From Xanthomonas axonopodis (GTDB lineage: Bacteria; Pseudomonadota; Gammaproteobacteria; Xanthomonadales; Xanthomonadaceae), in the NCBI RefSeq assembly GCF_001304695.1, contig NZ_JFAQ01000010.1, positions 1-57,865 on the forward strand: DNA of 57,865 bases, in the 5' to 3' direction. A program made the position numbers and the translations under genes. Below, piece by piece: positions 26,264 to 34,577 of this stretch; position 1 is the first letter of the stretch, and every line of letters begins with the position of its first letter. The notes under the pieces were generated by a model that was given only the letters and a program-made list of their open reading frames with translations, was not told the origin of the DNA and made no database searches.

Positions 26264-26947
26264 ATGCGCATCGACATCTGGTCCGACGTTGTGTGCCCCT
26301 GGTGCTGGATCGGCAAACGCCGTTTCCAGGCCGCCCTTGCGGCGCTTGGTCCGCAGGTGCCGGCCTTGTATATTCATTACCACGCGTTCCAGCTTGATCC
26401 GGATGCCGGCCTGGAGCCGATGCCGTTGCGCGAAGCTCTGGCCTCGAAGTTCGGCGGCACGGCACGGGTCGAGCAGATCCTGGCGCAGACCCAGGCCACT
26501 GCGCAGGCGGAAGGCTTGCCGTTGGATTTCGGCCGTGGGCAGGTGCAGGTTAGCACGCTGCGTGCGCATCGTTTGATCTGGCTGGCCAGCCACGAGGGCG
26601 ATGTGGACGCGGTCATGGAAGCGCTGTTCCATGCGCATTTTGCCGAAGGCCAAAACGTGGGCGCGACCGACACGCTGGTGCGTGCCGGCGAGGTCGGCGG
26701 CCTTTCGGCGGCGCGAGTGCAGGCGATGCTGGAATCGGACGAAGCCACTGTCGAGGTACAAGCGCAGCTAGCGCAGGCCGCCGCGTTGGGCATCCGTGCG
26801 GTGCCCAGTTTCGTGATCGACGGCCGCGCGCTGATCCAGGGCGCGCAGCCGCCGGAAAGTTTTGCGCAGGCGCTGCTGCAGTTGGCGGCCGAATCGACGC
26901 CCGTCGGCGGGCCCGACGCATGCGGGCCTGACGGCTGCGCGGTGTGA
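26264..26947 (+). CDS. DsbA-family oxidoreductase (FrnE-like)
   Basis: Thioredoxin-fold protein of 227 aa with a redox motif CPWC at residues 11-14 (SDVVCPWCWIGKRRF) and the cis-Pro loop RAVPSFVIDGR. The helical insertion typical of DsbA/2-hydroxychromene isomerase relatives lies between them. No signal peptide is present, so it acts in the cytoplasm, as FrnE-type proteins do. The C-terminus has two extra Cys (DACGPDGCAV). The precise substrate is unknown. Start ATG at 26264. Confidence 0.88.
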   Translation: MRIDIWSDVVCPWCWIGKRRFQAALAALGPQVPALYIHYHAFQLDPDAGLEPMPLREALASKFGGTARVEQILAQTQATAQAEGLPLDFGRGQVQVSTLRAHRLIWLASHEGDVDAVMEALFHAHFAEGQNVGATDTLVRAGEVGGLSAARVQAMLESDEATVEVQAQLAQAAALGIRAVPSFVIDGRALIQGAQPPESFAQALLQLAAESTPVGGPDACGPDGCAV

Positions 26948-26987
26948 CACGCATGCCTGCCGCATGCACCGGCACGTGCGCGATGGC

Positions 26988-27992
26988 ATGACACCGCCCG
27001 GCCGCGCGCAGACGATCGCCGTGATCGGCGCAGGGCTGGCCGGCTTGGCCTGCGCGCAGCAGTTGCAGGCGGCAGGCCATGCAGTGACGGTGTTCGATCA
27101 GGCCAAGGCCCCGGGCGGCCGCATGCGCCACTGCAGCGCCGAGCAGTGGCAATGCGATCACGGAGCGCAGTATTTCACCGCGCGCGACCCTGCATTTGCA
27201 GCGGTCGTGGATACTTGGGTCGATGCCGGTATTGCCGCGCCCTGGCCGGCGCGTATTGCAAGCTGGGACGGCACGCAGTTGCGTCGATCCCAAAGCGTGC
27301 TGACGCGTTATGTGGGTGTTCCCGAGATGACCGCGCCGGCGCGTGCGCTTGCGGCGCAGTTGGAAGTTCGTTTGTGTGCCCAGGTGCGCGCGCTGCAGCG
27401 CAGCCGGCAGGGATGGCGCGTATTGGTGTCGCAAGACGTTGCAGAATGCCTATTCGATAGCGTGTTGCTGGCCGTCCCGGCGCCAAGTGCGGCTGCATTA
27501 GTTGAACAGGCCGCGCCTGCGCTGGTGACGATTGCCGAGCGCGCGCGCATGCAGCCTGCATGGGCGGTGATGGCGCACTTCGATGCGCCAATCGATCCAG
27601 GCTTCGATGCGCTGTTCGTCAATGCCGGTCCGTTACGCTGGGTGGCACGCAACTCCAGCAAGCCCGCGCGTGCGGGTGCGGAGACCTGGCTGCTGCATGC
27701 AGCGGCCGAGTGGAGCCAGGCGCATTGCGATGCCCTGCCTGGGCACGTCATCGCCAGCCTCGTTCCGGAGCTTGCCGCGCTCGGTTTGCCGATGCCGCAG
27801 TCTAGCGATGCTTTTTTCTGGAACGTCGCCAGCAGCGACCCCGCATTGCAGATCGGCTGCGTCTGGGATGCGCAGCTTGGCTTGGGCATGTGCGGCGACT
27901 GGTTGGCCGGTGGCAAGGTGGAGGGCGCATGGCAGAGCGCAATGGCCTTGGCCCGGCGCGTGTCTGCCGGCGATGCGCCGCACAGTGACTGA
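26988..27992 (+). CDS. FAD-dependent NAD(P)/amine oxidoreductase, renalase-like
   Basis: Flavoprotein of about 334 aa. The N-terminal dinucleotide fold is IAVIGAGLAGLACAQQL with FDQAKAPGGRMRH, followed by CDHGAQYFTARDP, the hallmark of the renalase-like/NAD(P)-binding group. The C-terminus GMCGDWLAGGKVEGAWQS is the second FAD contact. The physiological substrate is not known. ATG at 26988 is chosen; ATG at 26964 is possible. Confidence 0.85.
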   Translation: MTPPGRAQTIAVIGAGLAGLACAQQLQAAGHAVTVFDQAKAPGGRMRHCSAEQWQCDHGAQYFTARDPAFAAVVDTWVDAGIAAPWPARIASWDGTQLRRSQSVLTRYVGVPEMTAPARALAAQLEVRLCAQVRALQRSRQGWRVLVSQDVAECLFDSVLLAVPAPSAAALVEQAAPALVTIAERARMQPAWAVMAHFDAPIDPGFDALFVNAGPLRWVARNSSKPARAGAETWLLHAAAEWSQAHCDALPGHVIASLVPELAALGLPMPQSSDAFFWNVASSDPALQIGCVWDAQLGLGMCGDWLAGGKVEGAWQSAMALARRVSAGDAPHSD

Positions 27993-28170
27993 GACTGTGC
28001 CAAGCAGCGCAGAACAAGGGTAGCGCGGTGCAAGTCCGTACCGCGATCATGGCGCTCGTTCGTGCATGCGGCCCTGGTGGCCCGAGTATTGTTGTCGGGT
28101 CGAACGCGTGCCCATGCGCCGCCTCGGCATGGACGCGCCCATGTGTCCGGCATGATCGGGCGTCACTCTG

Positions 28171-29749
28171 ATGCATGATTCCAGCGCACTCACCGCGCAA
28201 ACCAATCCGCAGACGCCGGCCCATACGCTGCGCTTGATTCTGGGCGACCAGCTCAATCCGCAGCACAGCTGGTTCGCCACGCGCGATGCGGGCGTGGTCT
28301 ATGTGTTGATGGAAGTGCGGCAGGAAACCGACTACGTGCTGCATCACGCGCAAAAAGTCCTGGCGATCTTCGCGGCCATGCGCGCGTTCGCTGCAGGCTT
28401 GCGGCGTGCCGGGCATCGGGTGCGCTATGTGACGATCGACAACGCCAGCAACCGGCAGTCGATCCCGCACAACCTCGATGCGTTGATGGCGCATTACCGC
28501 GCCAACCATCTGGAGTATCAGGCCCCGGACGAATGGCGGCTGGACGAAGCACTACAGCACTGGAGCGCCACGCAGCCATTTGCCAAGCGCGTGGTCGACA
28601 GCGAACATTTTCTGACCGCGCGCCATGAGGTCGCCGCCTGTTTTCGCGCCGGCAGCCCATGGCGCATGGAAGTGTTTTATCGGCGTATGCGGCGGCGGCA
28701 TCGGATCCTGCTCGATGCCGCCGGCGGACCGGAAGGTGGGCGCTGGAACTTCGATCATGACAATCGTGCGCCGTGGCCGGGCGACCCGCCTGCCCCCCCA
28801 GGATTGGCGTACGACCCACGATCACAGAGCGCTGTGGCGCACGATCGAAGCCGCCGGCGTGCGCAGTTTTGGCGCGCCGAACGCGCAAGCCCTGCCATGG
28901 CCGCTGGATCGCGACGAAGCCTTGCAGCATCTGGAAGCTTTCATCGCGCATGCATTGCCCAATTTCGGCCGCTACGAGGATGCGATGAGCACGCGTAGCC
29001 CGCGCCTTTTCCATTCGCTGCTCTCGTTTGCGCTCAACGTCAAGATGCTGCATCCGCGCGAAGTGATCGCGCGCGCCGAAGCGGCATGGCGGCAGGGGCA
29101 TGCGCCGTTGGCGGCAGTGGAAGGCTTCATCCGGCAGATTCTGGGTTGGCGCGAGTACGTGCGCGGTGTGTACTGGGCGCAGATGCCCGACTACGCGGAA
29201 TCGAATCATCTCGACCAGCATGCGCCGCTGCCGCACTGGTTCTGGGACGGGCAGATCGGCATGCGCTGCCTGGCCGATGCGGTCGACAATTCGTTGGCCA
29301 ACGCGCATGCGCATCACATCCAGCGGCTGATGGTGATCGGTAATTTTGCGCTGCTGGCGGGGCTGGACCCGCAGGCCCTGCATCGCTGGTACCTGGGCGT
29401 GTACATCGACGCCTTCGAGTGGGTGGAGCTGCCCAATACGGTGGGCATGAGCCAGTTCGCCGATGGCGGCCTGCTCGGCAGCAAGCCGTATATCAGCGGC
29501 GCGGCCTACATCGATCGCATGAGCGATTACTGCGGTGGTTGCCGGTATCAGCGCAAGCGGCGGGTCGGCGCGAATGCGTGCCCGTACAACGCGCTCTACT
29601 GGGATTTCCTGCAGCGCCAGCGTCCGCTGTTGGGCGCCAACGAACGCCTGGCACTGCCGTACCGCCAGCTCGACGGTATGACCCCCGAGGTGCTGGCACA
29701 GGTGCAGGCCCAGGCTGCGCATTGGCGCGCCCATCTCGAGGTGCTGTAA
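28171..29749 (+). pseudogene. Cryptochrome/photolyase-related protein (FeS-BCP type), frameshifted at a C7 tract
   Basis: This is a deoxyribodipyrimidine photolyase-related protein, the family of iron-sulfur bacterial cryptochromes and (6-4) photolyases such as PhrB. The first frame gives the N-terminal antenna/Rossmann domain (LRLILGDQLNPQHSW, GRWNFDHDNRAPWP). The catalytic FAD domain is in the next frame (RLFHSLLSFALNVKMLHP, GFIRQILGWREYVRG, NTVGMSQFADGGLLGSKPYI). The four expected cluster Cys are present: GMRCLADA, DYCGGC and NACPYNALYW. The frames join at seven C residues (28793-28799); six would restore a 525-aa protein. It could be a sequencing error, a real mutation or phase variation. 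Confidence 0.87.
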
Positions 29750-29865
29750 GCCTGCCCGCAGTGGCCGAAGGGCGCGCAGCTGAATGCGCGATCTGACGCT
29801 GCCACGCGCATCTGCGACAATGCCGCGCTGCGCCACCATGGCGCCTGGCCCGGGAGTCCCCCAAC

Positions 29866-30870
29866 ATGCTTTTGATCGGCGTTGCCGGTACCGAACTCAG
29901 CGCACAGGAACGCGACTGGCTGCAGCACGATGCGGTTGCCGGTGTGGTGTTGTTCAAGCGCAACTTCGCCTCGCGCACCCAGGTGGCCGAGCTGTCGGCC
30001 GCCATTCGCGCCGCCGCGCCGCGCCCGGTGCTGATCTGCGTGGACCAAGAAGGTGGACGCGTACAGCGCTTTCGCGAAGGATTCAGCGCGCTGGCGCCGT
30101 TGCAAAGCTTCGGTGCGCAGTACGCGCAAGACCCGGAGGCCGCACTGGCCGCCGCGTGCGCGCATGCGCAGTTGATGGCCAGCGAGGTCCGCGCCAGCGG
30201 CGTTGACCTGAGCTTTGCGCCAGTGGTGGACCTGGGCCGCGGCAACCGCGCCATCGGCGACCGCGCCTTCAGCGACGACCCGCAGATCGTGGCCACCTTC
30301 ACGCGCGCCTATGTACAGGCGCTGCATGGCGCCGGCATGGCCGCCACGCTCAAGCATTTCCCCGGCCACGGCACCGTGCTGGAAGATACCCACGTCGATC
30401 ACGCCAGCGACCCACGGCCGCTGGAGGTGCTGCAGGCCGAAGACCTGGTGCCGTTCGTGGCGGGGATCGAGGCCGGCGCCGACGCCGTGATGATGGCGCA
30501 TGTGGTCTACCCGCAGGTCGCCCCGGAGCCGGCTGGCTATTCGCAGCGCTGGATCGAACAGATCCTGCGTGGCCAGATGGGCTTCCGCGGCGTGGTCTTT
30601 TCCGACGACATCGGCATGGCCGCCTCGTTCAGTGCCGGCGGCGTGGCGGGCCGGGTGCATGCGCATCTGGATGCCGGCTGCGACGTGGTGCTGGTGTGCC
30701 ACCCGGAGCTGGTCGCCGAATCGCTGCAGGCCGTGCAGGGTCGCAGCCTCAATACCGCTGCATTGATCGGCCTGATCAGCCGCGGCGCACTAGGCTGGGA
30801 TGGCCTGCTCGCCGGCACCGACGCCTCATTCACCACTCCTCTTTCTGCCCATTTCGGAACAACTGCCTGA
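29866..30870 (+). CDS. nagZ: Beta-N-acetylhexosaminidase NagZ (cell-wall recycling)
   Basis: Cytoplasmic GH3 glycosidase of 334 aa that removes GlcNAc from anhydromuropeptides. Signatures: CVDQEGGRVQRFREGF, ATLKHFPGHGTVLEDTHVD with the acid/base His, and VVFSDDIGMAAS with the nucleophile Asp. Start ATG at 29866. The stop overlaps the hpt-like gene start (TGATG), giving an operon nagZ-hpt-MTIP. In Pseudomonas aeruginosa nagZ and the thioinosine phosphorylase gene are also neighbours. Confidence 0.95.
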   Translation: MLLIGVAGTELSAQERDWLQHDAVAGVVLFKRNFASRTQVAELSAAIRAAAPRPVLICVDQEGGRVQRFREGFSALAPLQSFGAQYAQDPEAALAAACAHAQLMASEVRASGVDLSFAPVVDLGRGNRAIGDRAFSDDPQIVATFTRAYVQALHGAGMAATLKHFPGHGTVLEDTHVDHASDPRPLEVLQAEDLVPFVAGIEAGADAVMMAHVVYPQVAPEPAGYSQRWIEQILRGQMGFRGVVFSDDIGMAASFSAGGVAGRVHAHLDAGCDVVLVCHPELVAESLQAVQGRSLNTAALIGLISRGALGWDGLLAGTDASFTTPLSAHFGTTA

Positions 30871-31424
30871 TGTCCACGCTCACCATTTCCCAGGCCCTGG
30901 CCCAAGCCGATCTGCTGGTCGACCGTCCGGCCATCGATGCCGCTGTTGCCACCATCGCCGGTGCGATCGCACGCGACTACGCCGGCGAAGTGCCGGTGTA
31001 TCTCACCATCATGCACGCTGCGCTGCCGTTCTCCGGACAACTGGCGCTGGAGCTGGGCGCACGCGGGCAGGACCTGCAGTTCGATTACCTGCATGCCACC
31101 CGTTACCGCGGCGAAACCACCGGCGGCGAACTGGTGTGGAAGCACCGCCCGGCCACCGCCTTGTTCGGCCGCCGCGTGATCCTGGTCGACGACATTCTCG
31201 ACGAGGGTTACACGCTGCAGGGCGTGCGCCAGTGGTGCCTGGAGCAGGGCGCCACCGACGTGCGCGTGGCGGTGCTGACCGTCAAGCGCCACGATCGTTG
31301 CGTGCCGGGCGTGACTGCCGATTACGTGGGCGTGGAAGTGCCCGACCGTTATGTGTTCGGCTTCGGCATGGACGTCAACGAGCAACTGCGTGGCATTCCC
31401 GCCATCTATGCGATGAAGCAGTAA
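30870..31424 (+). CDS. hpt: Hypoxanthine-guanine phosphoribosyltransferase
   Basis: Purine salvage enzyme of 184 aa that joins hypoxanthine/guanine to PRPP. The PRPP loop is VILVDDILDEGYTLQG; the family N-terminal loop LTIMHAALPFSGQLALEL and C-terminal base-binding segment (DYVGVEVPDRYVFGFGMD) are present. Start ATG overlaps the nagZ stop by one base. Coupling with the next gene makes sense: thioinosine phosphorylase releases hypoxanthine, which this enzyme reclaims. Confidence 0.9.
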   Translation: MSTLTISQALAQADLLVDRPAIDAAVATIAGAIARDYAGEVPVYLTIMHAALPFSGQLALELGARGQDLQFDYLHATRYRGETTGGELVWKHRPATALFGRRVILVDDILDEGYTLQGVRQWCLEQGATDVRVAVLTVKRHDRCVPGVTADYVGVEVPDRYVFGFGMDVNEQLRGIPAIYAMKQ

Positions 31425-31506
31425 ACCGCACTTTCCGCTCCCGAGTGCGAGCTGCCGAGCGCGCCCTGCTGCGCGCACCGTCGTTGATTTGTTGCAGAGG
31501 TCGGTT

Positions 31507-32259
31507 GTGTCCGCAAATTCCATCGCATTGGCCGTCATCGGCGGCACTGGTGTCTACAAGCTCGCGCAGCTGGACGATGTGCAGTCGCACGAGATCCAAA
31601 CGCCCTACGGCGCGCCGTCCGGGCCGATCCGCGTCGGCATGCTGCTCGGCCACCGCGTGGCCTTCCTGGCGCGTCATGGCGAGGGGCATTCGCTGCCGCC
31701 GCACAAGGTCAATTACCGCGCAAACATCGCTGCGTTGCAGCAACTCGGCGCCTCGCGCGTGCTGGCGCTCAACACCGTGGGCGGCATCACCGAACAATTT
31801 GGCCCGCGCGTGTTGGCGTGCCCGGATCAGCTGATCGACTACACCTGGGGCCGCGTGTCCACGTTCGGCGAAGAGCCTGGCAGCGAGGTGCAGCACGTGG
31901 ATTTCGGCCACCCGTATTCGCCGATGTTTCGCAGCACGGTCATCGCGGCAGCGAAAGTGGCCGGCGTCACGCTGGTGGCCGGCGGTTGCTACGGGGCGAC
32001 GCAGGGGCCACGACTGGAAACGGTTGCAGAGATCGCACGCATGCGTCGCGACGGCTGCGATCTGGTGGGCATGACCGGCATGCCCGAAGCCGGGTTGGCA
32101 CGCGAAAAAGGCCTGGAATATGCGTGTTTGGCAATCGTGGCCAACTGGGCGGCCGGTTGCGGCGACGCGCAGGAAATCACCATGGCCGACGTATTGGCCA
32201 ACGTCGATGCGGCTTCGTCCGGGCTGCCCGAGCTGATCGGCGAACTTGTACGCGGGTGA
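31507..32259 (+). CDS. S-methyl-5'-thioinosine phosphorylase (MTIP)
   Basis: Phosphorolytic enzyme of the PNP/MTAP family, 250 aa. Motifs include IGGTGVYKL, FLARHGEGHSLPPHKVNYRA (phosphate site), LNTVGGIT, and GATQGPRLETVAEI with DLVGMTGMPEAGLARE. MTIP rather than MTAP specificity is inferred from kinship with the Pseudomonas enzyme and from the adjacent hypoxanthine salvage gene. GTG at 31507 follows a fair ribosome site (AGAGG at 31495-31499); TTG at 31489 is less likely. Confidence 0.88.
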   Translation: MSANSIALAVIGGTGVYKLAQLDDVQSHEIQTPYGAPSGPIRVGMLLGHRVAFLARHGEGHSLPPHKVNYRANIAALQQLGASRVLALNTVGGITEQFGPRVLACPDQLIDYTWGRVSTFGEEPGSEVQHVDFGHPYSPMFRSTVIAAAKVAGVTLVAGGCYGATQGPRLETVAEIARMRRDGCDLVGMTGMPEAGLAREKGLEYACLAIVANWAAGCGDAQEITMADVLANVDAASSGLPELIGELVRG

Positions 32260-32346
32260 TTGTCATCGGGGCATAAGCTTTGCATACTCGGCGCGTACGC
32301 ACCGCCGTACACCACCCATTAATTATTGCAAAGGTCTCGCATCACC

Positions 32347-32553
32347 ATGCCGAACGGTACCGTCAAGTGGTTCAACGACGCCAAGGGATTTGGCTTCATC
32401 TCACCGGAGGACGGCAGCGCCGATGTCTTCGCGCACTTCTCCGCGATCAATTCCAAGGGCTTCCGCAGCCTGCAGGAAGGCCAGCGCGTCAGTTATGACG
32501 TGACCCAGGGCCCCAAGGGTGCCCAGGCTTCGAACATCACGCCGGTCGAGTAA
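32347..32553 (+). CDS. cspA: Cold-shock family protein
   Basis: Single CSD-fold nucleic-acid chaperone, 68 aa. Both RNA-binding motifs are intact: KGFGFI and VFAHF ([29 protein letters not shown]). Start ATG at 32347; ribosome site is weak (AAAGG 15 bases earlier). It is followed at once by a strong terminator, so it is monocistronic. Whether it is cold-inducible cannot be told from sequence. Confidence 0.95.
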   Translation: MPNGTVKWFNDAKGFGFISPEDGSADVFAHFSAINSKGFRSLQEGQRVSYDVTQGPKGAQASNITPVE

Positions 32554-32577
32554 TCTGACTCGATTGTGCGATTGAAG

Positions 32578-32602
32578 AACCCCGCCACGGCGGGGTTTTT
32601 TT
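32578..32602 (+). terminator. Intrinsic terminator of the cold-shock gene
   Basis: Stem CCCCGC / GCGGGG with CACG loop, followed by seven T residues (32596-32602), 25 nt past the cspA stop. Confidence 0.92.
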
Positions 32603-32647
32603 GCGCCGGTCGTGCGCGGGCAGCGATAGCCAGACAGAGCAGGGACG

Positions 32648-33899
32648 ATGCAACGAGCATTACGTATTGCGGTAGTGGGTTACGGAACGGCGGGGCAGGC
32701 ATTGGCCGTGCTGCTGGGCGCCGACGGGCATCAACTGGAGGTATTCGAGCGCGCAGCTGCGCCCGGGCCGGTGGGTGCCGGTTTTCTGCTGCAACCCAGT
32801 GGGCTGCAGGTGCTCTGGAACATGGGCTTGCTGCCGCAGGCGCTTGCGCATGGTGCGCCGGTGCGCCGTTTGTATGGCGACACGCCGTGCGGGCGCATGC
32901 AGTACCGCGATCTGGATGCGCGGCTGATGGGTGTGGGCATGCAGCGCGGCGCGTTGTTTACGCTGCTGCGAAGCCTGGCCGCAGCACGCGCAACTGCATG
33001 TGGATATGCAGATCACCGCGATCGATCACGCGGGTGCGCGCGTGCAGGACCAACGCGGGCAATGGCATGGCCCCTTCGATCTGATCATCGCCGCCGATGG
33101 CTCGGCTTCCACGTTGCGTGCGCAGGCACAGGGAACGCAGCTGGATCTGGTTTATCCATGGGGGGCACTGTGGTGCCTGTTGCCACGCGAAGACTGGCCG
33201 TTCGTGGACGAATTGCGCCAGCGCTATATCGGCGCGCGCAAGATGATCGGCCTGCTGCCGGTGGGCACGCGCCCGGGCGACGACACCCCGAGACTGAGCT
33301 TTTTCTGGAGCCTGCCGTGCAGCGATTTCGTTGCATGGGAACAGCGCGGCATTGCCGCCTGGCGCGATGAAGTGGCGCAGATGTGGCCGGAGGCGCATGC
33401 GCAGCTTGCCACAGTGCAGGTGCATGGTGCGCTGGCGCGCGCGAGCTATCGCGATGCGGTGGTGTCGCGCTGGCGTCGCGGCCGCTTCGTGCTTGCCGGC
33501 GATGCCGCGCATGCGATGAGCCCGCAATTGGGGCAGGGCGTGAACATGGCGCTGCTGGATGCATTGGCGATGCGCGATGCTTTGCGCGCCGACGCCGATC
33601 TGGACGCTGCCTTGCAGCGCTACCAGCGCGAACGCCAGGCGCACGTGGCAATCTATCACCGCTGTAGCCGCTGGCTGACGCCACTGTTCCAGTCCGAACG
33701 CGATCTGTGGGCACATGGCCGCGACCTGCTGCTACGCCCGATGGGACGCGTGCCGGGCGGACGCGGGCACATGCTGCGTGTGCTCAGTGGCACCCAGCAC
33801 GGTTGGTTCGGCAAGCTGGCGCTGGCGCCTGAATTCGTCGAGGCCCTGGCGCAACCAGTCGCGCGGCTGGCCGACGCTGACGCCGAAGCAGCTGCATAG
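32648..33899 (+). pseudogene. FAD-dependent aromatic-type monooxygenase, frameshifted
   Basis: This is a UbiH/PHBH-family flavin monooxygenase. The first frame has the FAD fold (VVGYGTAGQALAVLL, LEVFERAAAPGPVGAGF) and runs normally to about 32980 (ALFTLLRSLA). The remainder (HAQLHVDMQITAIDHAG, DLIIAADGSASTLR, VLAGDAAHAMSPQLGQGVNM) is in the next frame and ends at 33899. One extra C in GGCCGCAGC near 32981 would explain the break, giving SLAQHAQLHVD and about 416 aa when repaired. Start ATG at 32648. The substrate is unknown. A sequencing error cannot be excluded. Confidence 0.85.
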
Positions 33900-33932
33900 T
33901 CGTAGCATCGGCCGGTGCGTGGGTGGCAGTGG

Positions 33933-34577
33933 CTAACGCACCGGCAGTGCCAGCGCATCGCCTTCCACGCAGGCAACCAGGCGCTCGCCTTCGGTCAGGA
34001 TCGGCACGATGCCTGCGGTGAACTGCGAGAACGCTGGCAGGATGGTGACGCGCTCGCGCAACCAGAACGCCGGCCAGCGCCGCGACAGCCCCGGCAGCTT
34101 GGCCAGCGGATGCAGGTGCCCGCATAGCACGTGGCCGGTGGGATGCGGCAATGGGTCGTGGCGCAGCACGAACGGGCCATCTTCGACCTGTTCGCCGGCC
34201 GCTTCGATATGCAACTCCGCACCGGCCAGGGCGCGGTCGTGATTGCCGCGGATGGCGATCACGCGCAACGCGCAATGCCGTTCGCGCCATGCGCCCCAAC
34301 GTCGGTGCCAGGCGGCACGCGGCGCGGGCCCGTGCAACAGGTCGCCCAAAATCCACAGCGTCTGGACATCGCGTTGATCGAGCAACGCATCCAGCCGCTC
34401 CAGATCGTGCGCGGTGCCGCCGGCCGGCAAGCCGATGCCGGCACGTCGGAAGACATCGGCCTTGCCCAGGTGCAGGTCGGCGATCAACAGCGCACGTTGC
34501 GCCGGCCGATACAAGGCGCGTTCGCCAAGCAATTCCACGGTTTCGCCGGCCAGCTGCAGCTGCACGCTATCGCCCAT
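33933..34577 (-). CDS. pdeM: Ligase-associated DNA damage response endonuclease PdeM
   Basis: Calcineurin-like metallophosphoesterase, 214 aa. Metal-binding motifs in order: LIADLHLGKADVF, ILGDLLHG, IRGNHDRAL, and CGHLHPLAKLPG. This family is encoded next to an Lhr-type helicase, ATP-dependent ligase and MBL exonuclease in many bacteria. Start ATG at 34577 lies inside the end of the helicase gene (11-bp overlap), so it is last in the minus-strand operon and co-translated. Confidence 0.92.
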   Translation of the reverse strand: MGDSVQLQLAGETVELLGERALYRPAQRALLIADLHLGKADVFRRAGIGLPAGGTAHDLERLDALLDQRDVQTLWILGDLLHGPAPRAAWHRRWGAWRERHCALRVIAIRGNHDRALAGAELHIEAAGEQVEDGPFVLRHDPLPHPTGHVLCGHLHPLAKLPGLSRRWPAFWLRERVTILPAFSQFTAGIVPILTEGERLVACVEGDALALPVR

